A stretch of 64,000 bases of DNA from Altererythrobacter sp. (GTDB lineage Bacteria > Pseudomonadota > Alphaproteobacteria > Sphingomonadales > Sphingomonadaceae), in assembly GCA_017308255.1 (NCBI GenBank), contig JAFKFN010000004.1:62001-126000 (forward strand), given 5' to 3'. The translations under genes and the position numbers were made by a program. The notes below the pieces were generated by a model that was not told where the DNA came from, did no database searches, and saw nothing but the letters and a program-made list of their open reading frames with translations. This document shows, piece by piece, positions 7,612 through 14,830 of the stretch. Each line of letters opens with the position of its first letter. Within the stretch, counting starts at the first letter, position 1.

Positions 7612-8594
7612 TCGCCCAGCTCCGCACTGAGCCGGTCACGCAACTGGCGTTTGACCTCGTCCGACTTGAGAGCCCGAACGAAGCTGTCCAGGTTGTGCTT
7701 CTGCTGGGTGGCGCTCATCCGGCTGAGATTGCCGATGACGGCGTTAAGCACTTTCTGCTCGGTGGTCGGCGCGGGGCCACCCGGTCGATCGATCCCGACG
7801 GTCGCGCGCGCGAGTTCCGCGCTCAGCTCGTCGTCGGCCAGCAGCGCCTCGATCACCCGCCGCCGCGCCGCCTCGTCCTTCACCTGCGCGATCGCACGCA
7901 GCTGGCTGGCGTTTTCGCCGACAACCGGATGATTGGAGAGGGACTCGGCCAGCTCCGGAAACGGCTCGATGACGAGGCGATAAAGCTCAAGATCGCGGTG
8001 GATCGACCGCCGGGACATGCCGAGCGCCTCGCCGACCGATTCTTCCCAGCCGTATGCTTGTGCCAACTTGGCATAAGCATCGCCGACTTCTTCCGTTAGG
8101 GCGTCTTCGGCTCTGCTTTCACCCGCCTTCACGCGCGCCCAGCGGGCCTTCGCGCCAAGCTTCTGATGCGACAACTGGCCGTGCTCACGCGCAAGGCGCT
8201 CTTGCGCCGCCTGGACCAGCGCCGCGGTGAACTTAGCCCGCTCGATCGGGCCGAGTGGCCGCCGATGCAGGTTCTCGCTCGCTTCCAGGTCGGCCAGGTC
8301 CTCGGGCTTGCCTGAAACCTCGATTGCCCAGATCGTGATGCCTTCGATCCGCGCGCCGACGGTGCGGTGCATGCCGGTGACCAGGCGCCATGGCTTGTCC
8401 GGGTTCTTCGGGTTGGCGACCACTTTGATCGGATCGCGCTGCCCGTCGACAGCCATCAGCCGGCCCAGCGCGGCCGCCTTGTCCTCGTGCAAGAACCCGA
8501 TCCGCTCGCCCTCGTCGATATGATCGGGAGAAAGCTCGAACAGCTTGGCGTTCGACAGCAGGCCCCGCTCACCCTGAGCGTCTCGAAGGGTCAT
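7608..8594 (-). CDS. ParB/Spo0J-like DNA-binding protein of the prophage
   Basis: This 328-residue protein has a ParB-type N-terminal domain (an ExxR-like LMAVDGQRDPIKVV, then WRLVTGMHRTVGA) and a helix-turn-helix (YAKLAQAYGWEESVGEALGM, then SRRSIHRDLELYRL). There is no adjacent parA, so plasmid-style partition is unlikely. In transposable phages such proteins may act in regulation or as nuclease/CTPase relatives. The N-terminal MTLRDAQGERG is read from a dispersed host-type repeat at about 8574-8594. The ATG at 8594 (ATGA overlap) is preferred over a GTG three codons earlier. Confidence 0.82.
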   Translation of the reverse strand: MTLRDAQGERGLLSNAKLFELSPDHIDEGERIGFLHEDKAAALGRLMAVDGQRDPIKVVANPKNPDKPWRLVTGMHRTVGARIEGITIWAIEVSGKPEDLADLEASENLHRRPLGPIERAKFTAALVQAAQERLAREHGQLSHQKLGAKARWARVKAGESRAEDALTEEVGDAYAKLAQAYGWEESVGEALGMSRRSIHRDLELYRLVIEPFPELAESLSNHPVVGENASQLRAIAQVKDEAARRRVIEALLADDELSAELARATVGIDRPGGPAPTTEQKVLNAVIGNLSRMSATQQKHNLDSFVRALKSDEVKRQLRDRLSAELGE

Positions 8595-8941
8595 GCGTGC
8601 CACCTGCCGTAGATGCAGTGGGCCAGCTCGTGACCGAGAGCCGCGGGCGTGTAGTTCACCGACTGGTCGATGATGTGGATTTCGGCCGACCCGTCAGGCC
8701 AAAGGTTTGACCAGGCCTGGACCTTGCGATTCTGGCGAGGCGGCCCACCGTTGGGCATCGCGTTGACCAGATCGCGATAGCTGGCATGCTCGACGATCCG
8801 GAGGTCGAGCCGCGAGCGAAAGTACTCCCGGCGCTCGAATGCATACCCATCGCCGGCGACGTGCTGGCGCGCGAAGGCTGGCGTCGCGATGGCGGCAAGT
8901 GCCAGGCCCGGCGGCACCGCGAGGAACTGCCGCCTGTTCAT
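8591..8941 (-). CDS. small exported protein with HELAH zinc-binding motif
   Basis: This 116-residue protein starts MNRRQFLAVPPGLALAAIAT, a twin-arginine-like or Sec signal ending near AFA. Its C-terminus carries HELAHCIYGRWH, an HExxH zinc-metallopeptidase signature with a further His seven residues on. The body (DGSAEIHIIDQSVNYTPAALG) resembles small phage or bacterial zincins. It is translationally coupled to both neighbours. An exported early-operon protein is unusual; it might act on the envelope or on a superinfecting phage, but this is guesswork. Confidence 0.65.
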   Translation of the reverse strand: MNRRQFLAVPPGLALAAIATPAFARQHVAGDGYAFERREYFRSRLDLRIVEHASYRDLVNAMPNGGPPRQNRKVQAWSNLWPDGSAEIHIIDQSVNYTPAALGHELAHCIYGRWHA

Positions 8942-9237
8942 TGGGCGGCCCTCACTTGATCGAGACGCTGCCAGATGCGGTGCAACTGGCTCTGCGAGGG
9001 CGATCGCTCGGGCCCGAACTCGCTCCGCAACTCGGCTACCGCTTGTTGCAGGGTCATTTTTCCCCGCAACATGATCACGCGTTCGCGCACGGCGGCGTCG
9101 TTCCAGCACTTGAACAGGTGCATTCCGCGCGGCAGCGCGGTTTGCGGCGGCGCGGGCGCTTCCAGCGAAGCAACCAATCTCTCGAATCGATCCGCCAGTC
9201 GCTCCAGCCGCGCGATCGCATCTTCACGCCCGCTCAT
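8938..9237 (-). CDS. hypothetical early prophage protein (99 aa)
   Basis: The N-terminus is a probable coiled coil (REDAIARLERLADRFERLV), followed by MLRGKMTLQQAVAELRSEFG and SQSQLHRIWQRLDQVR, which resembles a helix-turn-helix. It is the second gene of the leftward operon, coupled by ATGA on both sides. Probably a DNA-binding regulator; not identified. Confidence 0.6.
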   Translation of the reverse strand: MSGREDAIARLERLADRFERLVASLEAPAPPQTALPRGMHLFKCWNDAAVRERVIMLRGKMTLQQAVAELRSEFGPERSPSQSQLHRIWQRLDQVRAAQ

Positions 9238-9518
9238 TGGGCGGCCTCATTTAGACGATGCGTTGCGCCACCTGCTGCGACACATTCGTCGGCAGGAGGA
9301 TAGTCGCGTGGATAGATATCCGGACGCAGGTCGTGGCGGGAGACGCCGAACAGCCGTTCAGCGCGGAGGACATACTCCGCCGGCATTTCCTGCGCCTGAT
9401 TGATGATGCGCCACATGGTGGACTGCGGGATGCCGAGCAGTTGGCCCAATTTTCTGTCGGAACCCGCCTTGTCCCGACATGCGAGTAGCGCCCTCAGCGG
9501 TGATGTCTGATTACCCAT
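9234..9518 (-). CDS. Cro/YdaS-like early regulator
   Basis: This 94-residue protein is the first gene of the leftward early operon. It has a Cro-type helix-turn-helix (GSDRKLGQLLGIPQSTMWRI) and ends its core with SRHDLRPDIYPRD, typical of YdaS/Cro-like regulators that face a CI repressor. By position it plays the role of Mu Ner, turning down the repressor and early promoters. Its start lies at the edge of the operator region. Confidence 0.82.
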   Translation of the reverse strand: MGNQTSPLRALLACRDKAGSDRKLGQLLGIPQSTMWRIINQAQEMPAEYVLRAERLFGVSRHDLRPDIYPRDYPPADECVAAGGATHRLNEAAQ

Positions 9519-9602
9519 AATCGGTTCAATAATCCGATTTCGGATAATTGGTCAACCGGAAACGTATCGAGACGGTTATTCAGAAGTGAGTTATTCTTGG
9601 CT
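9519..9602. promoter_or_regulatory. divergent early/repressor promoter-operator region
   Basis: These 84 bases separate the Cro-like gene (minus) from the CI-type repressor (plus). They are much AT-richer than the surroundings and contain an imperfect inverted repeat, TAATCCGATTTCGGATAA, at 9529-9546. A related half-site, AATCGGTT, lies at 9519-9526, and ACGGTTATT at 9572-9580. These are the obvious candidates for repressor/Cro operators and overlapping divergent promoters. I did not assign -35/-10 boxes. Confidence 0.65.
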
Positions 9603-10289
9603 ATGGGTGAGATCAGGCCGGACCGAGTGACACAACTGCGCAAAGCGCGCCGTTTGTCACAAGCCGCGTTGGGCGCTCTGATCGGTATGAGCCAGGCGAG
9701 TGTTCAACGTCTTGAAGCCGGCGAAACCCTTCATCCCAGGAAGTTGCTCCGGCTTCCCGAGGCGCTCGGAACGACCCTGGAATACCTCACGGGTGACAGC
9801 GATGAGCCGGGCGCCGCGTCTGGCGTGGCGGATCGCCAGCTCGCCTGGCGCGGGCCTCAATCAGAGGAGCCGCCAGACGATCAGGTCGGCATCGCAGTTT
9901 CAGACGTTGCCTATGGCCTGGGTGGCGCCTTTGTTGACGATGGAGCAGCCAATGCCACGGTCGAGCGTTTCCCTAGATCCTTCATCCGCCAATTCACGAG
10001 AGGGCCATTCAACCGTTTGTATTTCGCCACCGGCATCGGCGATTCCATGCAGCCGACCATCCATCACAACGACCTGGTGCTGATCGACCAGAGCCAGGAA
10101 ATGTTGAGGGTAAGCGATCAGCTCTGGGCACTTCATGCCGGCTCGGTAGCCATGATCAAGCGTATTCGTGTGATGCCGGACGGCACTGTGCTGCTGGTTT
10201 CGGATAACCCGGACGTTAGCGACTACCAACTCGGCGAGAACGAACTCCACCTGATCGGCCGCGTGGTAGCCGTGGTTAAGAGGGTTTGA
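9603..10289 (+). CDS. CI/LexA-type prophage repressor (XRE + S24 domain)
   Basis: This 228-residue repressor has an N-terminal XRE helix-turn-helix (LRKARRLSQAALGALIGMSQ, then ASVQRLEAG). The C-terminal S24 peptidase-like domain has the serine in GIGDSMQPTI and the lysine in GSVAMIKRI. These are the residues used for RecA-stimulated self-cleavage in CI and LexA, so SOS induction is plausible. No obvious Ala-Gly cleavage site is seen in the linker. I take the ATG at 9603, not the TTG two codons earlier. This lambda-like repressor replaces the Mu c repressor. Confidence 0.88.
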   Translation: MGEIRPDRVTQLRKARRLSQAALGALIGMSQASVQRLEAGETLHPRKLLRLPEALGTTLEYLTGDSDEPGAASGVADRQLAWRGPQSEEPPDDQVGIAVSDVAYGLGGAFVDDGAANATVERFPRSFIRQFTRGPFNRLYFATGIGDSMQPTIHHNDLVLIDQSQEMLRVSDQLWALHAGSVAMIKRIRVMPDGTVLLVSDNPDVSDYQLGENELHLIGRVVAVVKRV

Positions 10290-10304
10290 ATGCAAAGGGG
10301 GAAT

Positions 10305-10640
10305 ATGCGGAACATTGTGATGGTGACGGCCGCGCTCGCGGCGACGACCGGCTGTGCGTCAACCGAAAAGGTTCTGTCCAAGGCGCCGACCGAGATCTTC
10401 CACACTTCGAGGCCCGCAGACGAGATCGCATTTTGCCTGGCAAACAAGAACAACATTCAGGTGCTCGATCGAGCGGACGGCTCGAAAGTGGGTCTTCTGA
10501 AAGACACCTATGGGATGGTTCTGCTCGCCTATACAATTTGGCCGGAAGAAGGGGGCGCTCGGGTGGAGTTCCGCCGGGAATTCGGCCCAATGGCTAATAT
10601 CGGACGAGATTGCTTCCAGCCAACTGCAGATCGCGCCTAA
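10305..10640 (+). CDS. small putative lipoprotein, prophage cargo
   Basis: This 111-residue protein has a short hydrophobic signal ending in a lipobox-like ALAATTGC (Cys 17-18). The mature part has CLANKNNIQVLDRADGS and YGMVLLAYTIWPEEGG. It follows the repressor after 15 bases and has AAGGGGG just before its ATG. Between repressor and phage end is where Mu-like phages carry accessory (moron) genes, so it may be expressed from the prophage and alter the envelope. Function unknown. Confidence 0.6.
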   Translation: MRNIVMVTAALAATTGCASTEKVLSKAPTEIFHTSRPADEIAFCLANKNNIQVLDRADGSKVGLLKDTYGMVLLAYTIWPEEGGARVEFRREFGPMANIGRDCFQPTADRA

Positions 10641-10769
10641 GAGGTGTTCGCCTGCGCCTGAGGCTTGAGTTCGCTGTTCTGCTTGGCCTAGCCTTAGCGG
10701 GCCTGGCTGCTGCCGTTGCCTCCGTTCTCAATATGTTCTAACTACCAGCCGACTCGTTCGGGGGTGGAG

Positions 10770-11015
10770 ATGGCTCGGGGGCCGCAGAGGTTCTATAGGT
10801 TATGGTGCGGCCGGCGGCGTTGGTCAGGGTGGAAACCTACTTACACGGACGCGATGATCGCCGGCATTCCGCACGGTGTGACGTTCCTCGACGGGGACCG
10901 GGTTCACATGGGGCCGCTCGCCTGGATCGAGGTGGGCGATCGCCGCTATCCCAAATCGAAAACCGTCTCGCTCGGCCAGCATCGCTATGACCTGCCACCC
11001 CCCAGTCACGCCTGA
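10770..11015 (+). CDS. hypothetical cargo protein (81 aa)
   Basis: I chose the ATG at 10770, directly after a GGGGTGGAG stretch. The product is basic and Trp-rich at the start (MARGPQRFYRLWCGRRRW), with DGDRVHMGPLAWIEVGDRRY suggesting a small beta-barrel. It overlaps the next gene by 29 bases. Function unknown. Confidence 0.45.
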   Translation: MARGPQRFYRLWCGRRRWSGWKPTYTDAMIAGIPHGVTFLDGDRVHMGPLAWIEVGDRRYPKSKTVSLGQHRYDLPPPSHA

Positions 11016-11334
11016 CGCCGATTACGAGACAAAGGCCAGGCACCTTCGCTGGCTCTATCGCCGGCACAATCCCCGCCTGATCCGCCACGCGCCCGGCAAA
11101 CTGTCCATCGACCAGGCCGAGCAGGCGGATCAGTCGCGGATCGTCAACGCCGAGTATCACCGGCTCTTCCCCGGCGAGCGCGACAAGTACGAACTCTCGC
11201 AGATTCTGCTCGATGTCTGGAAGGAGGCGCGGCTCCTGGCCGGCTGGACTTACGATGTCCTCTCCCAGCAATGGCTCCGCGCCGACGGCTCAGTGGTGCG
11301 CTACGATGACGGCTCGGAATGGAAGCACTTGTGA
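10987..11334 (+). CDS. hypothetical cargo protein (115 aa)
   Basis: This mostly helical protein contains YETKARHLRWLYRRHNPRLI and ends with LRADGSVVRYDDGSEWKHL. No enzyme motif, signal peptide or membrane segment is visible. It is probably cotranscribed with the preceding small gene in the repressor-side cargo of the prophage. Function unknown. Confidence 0.5.
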   Translation: MTCHPPVTPDADYETKARHLRWLYRRHNPRLIRHAPGKLSIDQAEQADQSRIVNAEYHRLFPGERDKYELSQILLDVWKEARLLAGWTYDVLSQQWLRADGSVVRYDDGSEWKHL

Positions 11335-11356
11335 ATGGCGAGCTGGGCCGGCCCGG

Positions 11357-11596
11357 TCAGCCTTCCTCAAGCGCCGCGTCGATCATGGCTCGCCAGTGAT
11401 CTTCTGGATAAAACGAACCGTCAGGCCGACGGGCATCCACCTCAAGCATCGCATCGCTAGGCTCGCGGATCGCTTCGAGGACAGCGCGAGCCTCGGGCAG
11501 ATAATCCTGCCAAAGCGGCTTGCCTTCCATCGTGGCGTTTTCCGGGTTGCCATCCAGCGAACAAAGGGCTCGCGCGGCGCGCTCCAGCGGGGTCAT
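11357..11596 (-). CDS. hypothetical protein (79 aa)
   Basis: The ATG at 11596 has an AAGGAG eight bases upstream on the minus strand. The product begins MTPLERAARALCSLDGNPEN and ends HWRAMIDAALEEG, the pattern of small phage/host helper proteins that open with a short helical repeat. It converges on the cargo gene to its left. Function unknown. Confidence 0.5.
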   Translation of the reverse strand: MTPLERAARALCSLDGNPENATMEGKPLWQDYLPEARAVLEAIREPSDAMLEVDARRPDGSFYPEDHWRAMIDAALEEG

Positions 11597-11704
11597 GGCG
11601 TGCTGCTCCTTAAGCTGCACCGCCCAGATACCGGAAAACGTTCCGGTGAGCGAGGGGTGGGGTGGGAGGAAAAACGCGCCCACTTCCAGCCACGCCAAAC
11701 ACAT

Positions 11705-12083
11705 AGTTTAATGTGCCGCAGCGCTAAAATTGCCTTTAATATCAAGGGGTGCCCAGTTTGGCCGCCGATTTAGCGAACCGGGGCACCTAATGCCCCACTT
11801 ACGTCCCGGTTCGAGGCCCCTGGTCCCCCTCTCGGATGCCGCTTAAACGGCCCAAAACCGCCATTAAGAGGCTTCTCAGCCGCCGGACCGGACTCTAGCC
11901 GCTCTTGCAAAGGAACCGTCTAAATTAACCGAGACTCTAGACAGTCTCACCAGCCACCTCGATCCGCGCCTATCTTCCAAAAGCGGCGGTTTCCCGCGAT
12001 TCCTGCCAGGGTAATCCAGAAAACGACCGGTTAATCCCGGACTCCAAGACCTCTAGTTCCCCTACAAAGGGAGAAGCCGGATC
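11705..12083. other. gene-free stretch, candidate prophage left (attL) end
   Basis: No gene is visible in these 379 bases, which are AT-richer than the host genes. They hold a motif repeated with variation: GCGCTAAAA (11721-11729), CCGCTTAAAC (11839-11848) and CCGTCTAAAT (11916-11925). A direct repeat GACTCTAG occurs at 11891-11898 and 11933-11940. Because Mu-like phages end just beyond the repressor side, the prophage terminus and its transposase-binding sites should lie here. I cannot fix the exact end or a 5-bp target duplication without the other end. Confidence 0.4.
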
Positions 12084-12899
12084 ATGCTCCACCAGCCGCC
12101 CGAAGCGTTCGCCACCCCGCATCCCGCCAGTCTGTGGACGGCGGAAGCCAAAGTGCGGTTCCTCGATGGCCTGGCGCGCAAGGGCAATGTCCGCGCCGCC
12201 TGCCGCGCAATCGGGCTGTCGGCGGAAACCGCCTATCGCCAGCGCCGGCGCGATCCGGCGTTCGCGCGCGCCTGGGCGGCGGCGATGGCGCTGGCGCGCC
12301 GCATGGTGGAACAAGTCCTTGCCGATCGGGCGATCGACGGCGTGGAGGAAGAGGTCTGGTTCCACGGCGAACGGCGCGGCACCCGGGTCCGCTTCGACAC
12401 CCGCCTGCTGCTGGCCCATCTCGGCCGGCTCGACAAGCTGGCCGATGACGGGGCCGAATGCGATGCCGATCGCTTCGACGAGCTGCTGGCGGTCATCGCC
12501 GGGCAGCAGCCCCCCGAAACCGACGAGCCGGATGGCGATTATCTGCTTCCCGATCACGAGACCTATGTGCAGCAGGCGATGCTGGCCGCGATCCGCGCGG
12601 CGGTCGATCGCCGGCAGCCGGAACGCGATGCCTTCGGCGATATCGCGGACGAGGCGGAAGCGATCGCCTGCGCCAGCGAATGCGACCGGGCGGAAGCGGA
12701 AGCGCACGATGCGGCGCAGGATCGCTGGGACCAATGGCTCGCCCGCGCCTGCGGCACGGTGGATTCCCTCGTCGCGCCCGCTCCGCTCCGGTCTTCGCCC
12801 AGGACCCTGTCAACAGTGTCAACACCCGCCCTGGCCCAAGCTCTCGCCTGCTCCCCTCCGCCGGGGGAACGCGGGCGAGGGGGAGAGGGCACCCACTAA
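12084..12899 (+). CDS. HTH protein, terminase-small-subunit-like, function unknown
   Basis: This 271-residue protein starts after AAGGGAGA. Its N-terminal 110 residues hold a helix-turn-helix (KGNVRAACRAIGLSAETAYR) and a segment (FARAWAAAMALARRMVEQVL) similar to the small-terminase or homeodomain-like proteins common in sphingomonads. The acidic C-terminal half is low-complexity. The last residues (SPPPGERGRGGEGTH) are encoded by a dispersed palindromic repeat, so the tail is probably not functional. It is the first gene outside the presumed prophage end. Confidence 0.55.
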   Translation: MLHQPPEAFATPHPASLWTAEAKVRFLDGLARKGNVRAACRAIGLSAETAYRQRRRDPAFARAWAAAMALARRMVEQVLADRAIDGVEEEVWFHGERRGTRVRFDTRLLLAHLGRLDKLADDGAECDADRFDELLAVIAGQQPPETDEPDGDYLLPDHETYVQQAMLAAIRAAVDRRQPERDAFGDIADEAEAIACASECDRAEAEAHDAAQDRWDQWLARACGTVDSLVAPAPLRSSPRTLSTVSTPALAQALACSPPPGERGRGGEGTH

Positions 12900-12985
12900 G
12901 CCACACCCCCTAACACGTCCCCCCTTAGCGGAGAGACGGGCGAGGCACGAGCGTGGGCGCACGCACTAGCTGAACCCCCTTCACT

Positions 12986-13064
12986 CGTCATTGCGAGCGT
13001 AGCGAAGCAATCCAGGGCGGCATTACAATACGCTCTGGATTGCTTCGCTACGCTCGCAATGACG
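12986..13064. repeat. palindromic repeat, family A (CGTCATTGCGAGCG type)
   Basis: The arms CGTCATTGCGAGCGTAGCGA and its complement flank a short centre, giving a hairpin of about 30 bp per arm. A second copy is at 28,899-28,981. It sits just beyond the end of motB and may also terminate transcription. Confidence 0.85.
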
Positions 13065-13105
13065 ATCCGAGGGTTCGGACACCCTCTGGCGTCGTCGCCC
13101 CCGCC

Positions 13106-13933
13106 CTACTTCGTCAGCAGGATCGAAATCCGCCGGTTGCGCGGGTCCTGCGGGTCCTTGGCGATCAGCGGCTCGCGGTCGGCCACGCCCTCGATGCGGC
13201 GGAAGCGGCCTTCGCCGATGCCGTTGCGTATCAGCGTCTGGCGGGTGGCCTCGGCGCGGCCGGCGCTCAGCGACCAGTTGTTCGCCGGGGCGCCGTTCTT
13301 CCACGGGAGGGCGTCGGTATGGCCGCGGATCGTCAGCTGCGCCTGCTCGGGCCGCACCGCGTCGGCGATCGTGCGCAGCAGCGCCGTGGCATCGGACGTG
13401 AGTACCGTGGTGCCCAGCACGAACATGGAGAAGTCGGCATCGTCCACCAGGTCGATCCGCACGCCTTCGGTGGTGTCGACCATGCGCACCTGGCGGATCA
13501 GGCGCTTCAGCCGCTCGTCGGCGGCAAGCTTGGTGTCCACTCGCTGGCGCAGCCGCTTCACCGCCTCGGCGCCCTCGCGCGCGCCGCCGGTGGCGTCGCG
13601 CGGCACGGTGATCGTGCGGGTGCCGGTCTGCCCGGTACGATGGGGATAGTTGTCCACCTCGGTCAGCGAAGATCCGCCCAGCAGCCCGTTGGACCCGGCG
13701 CTCTGCTCCTTGGTCTTGATCAGCGTGGGGGTGAAATAGTCGGCCAGCCCTTTGCGCTGCGCCTCGGTGGTGGAGCCGAGCAGCCACAGCAGCAGGAAGA
13801 AGGCCATCATCGCCGTCACGAAATCCGCATAGGCCACCTTCCATGCGCCGCCGTGATGGCCCTGTGCCGCCACCGTCACTTTCTTGACGATGATCGGGGG
13901 CGCGGGATCGTTGCGCCCTGCTTTGCCGGCCAC
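13106..13933 (-). CDS. motB: flagellar motor stator protein MotB
   Basis: This 275-residue inner-membrane protein has one transmembrane helix (VTAMMAFFLLLWLLGS) preceded by the proton-binding aspartate in AYADFVTAMM (D37). The C-terminal OmpA-like peptidoglycan-binding domain includes LTIRGHTDALPW and DPRNRRISILL. It anchors the stator to the cell wall. It is directly downstream of motA with 3 bases between them, the usual pair. Length is normal for the family. Confidence 0.95.
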   Translation of the reverse strand: MAGKAGRNDPAPPIIVKKVTVAAQGHHGGAWKVAYADFVTAMMAFFLLLWLLGSTTEAQRKGLADYFTPTLIKTKEQSAGSNGLLGGSSLTEVDNYPHRTGQTGTRTITVPRDATGGAREGAEAVKRLRQRVDTKLAADERLKRLIRQVRMVDTTEGVRIDLVDDADFSMFVLGTTVLTSDATALLRTIADAVRPEQAQLTIRGHTDALPWKNGAPANNWSLSAGRAEATRQTLIRNGIGEGRFRRIEGVADREPLIAKDPQDPRNRRISILLTK

Positions 13934-13936
13934 GGT

Positions 13937-14800
13937 CTAGCGCCCTCTCACATTGTCGAGCAGCTCGGACAGGCCGGGCCGGACGGCATGGCCCAGGCCC
14001 GAACGGGCGCTCTCGATCACCAGCGGCTGGGGATAGCCGTTCAGCGAGGCGATGATCACTTGCTTGACCGCGTGGAAGATCTGCTCATCCTGGTCGAGCA
14101 CTTGCTTGAGCCGCGACGCCAGCGGCCCGACAATGCCATAGGCCAGCAGCACGCCCATGAACGTGCCGACCAGCGCCGAACCGATCATCGCCCCCAGGAT
14201 GGAAGGCGGCTGGTCGATCGATCCCATCGTCTTGACCACGCCCAGCACGGCGGCGACGATGCCCAGCGCGGGCAGCGCGTCGGCCAGCGATTGCAGCGCG
14301 TGCTGCGGCTCGCGCACCTCGTGGAAATGCGTCTTCATCGCATTGTCCATCACCTCTTCCACCGCATGGGTCTCCAGCGTGCCGGAAGACACCACCAGCA
14401 ATGTCAGCGTGTCGCGGATCAGGGCGATCAGCGGCGCGTTGGCCAGCAGGCCGGGAAACTCGGCGAAGATCGGCGATTCCTGGGGGTTCTCGATATGCGC
14501 TTCCAGCGCCACCGGCCCTTCCGACCGCATCAGCTTCATCAGCCGGCTGGTCAGGGCGATGGCGTCGATATGGTCCTGCTTGGAATGCTTGGGACCCTTG
14601 AAGATCTTGCCGAACGAAGCGCCGATGGCCTTCAGCTCGTGCAGCGAATTGCCAGCCACCAGCGCGCCGACCGAAGCTCCGCCGATGATCAGCATCTCAT
14701 GCGGGATAGCCTCCATCACGGGGCCCAGCGCGCCGCCCGTAATGGCAAACCCGCCGAACACCATGACCAGCAGAATAACGATCCCGATCGCTGCGTTCAT
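13937..14800 (-). CDS. motA: flagellar motor stator protein MotA
   Basis: This 287-residue proton-channel subunit begins with a transmembrane helix (IGIVILLVMVFGGFAITGG). It has the MotA loop with LMRSEGPVALEAHIENP and the last two helices (LPALGIVAAVLGVVKTMGSI and AEP-type LVGTFMGVLLAYGIVGPLA). Together with MotB it drives flagellar rotation. The pair lies at the end of the hook-protein operon, 30 bases after flgL. Confidence 0.95.
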   Translation of the reverse strand: MNAAIGIVILLVMVFGGFAITGGALGPVMEAIPHEMLIIGGASVGALVAGNSLHELKAIGASFGKIFKGPKHSKQDHIDAIALTSRLMKLMRSEGPVALEAHIENPQESPIFAEFPGLLANAPLIALIRDTLTLLVVSSGTLETHAVEEVMDNAMKTHFHEVREPQHALQSLADALPALGIVAAVLGVVKTMGSIDQPPSILGAMIGSALVGTFMGVLLAYGIVGPLASRLKQVLDQDEQIFHAVKQVIIASLNGYPQPLVIESARSGLGHAVRPGLSELLDNVRGR

Positions 14801-14830
14801 GTCCTTGACTACCCTTCATTCGAAATCCGT

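Noticed and set aside
10643-10741. Short frame encoding a hydrophobic helix (EFAVLLGLALAGLAAAVASV) after the lipoprotein gene
   Set aside because: No ATG, GTG or TTG start with a ribosome site in frame; might be a small phage membrane protein but not supportable.
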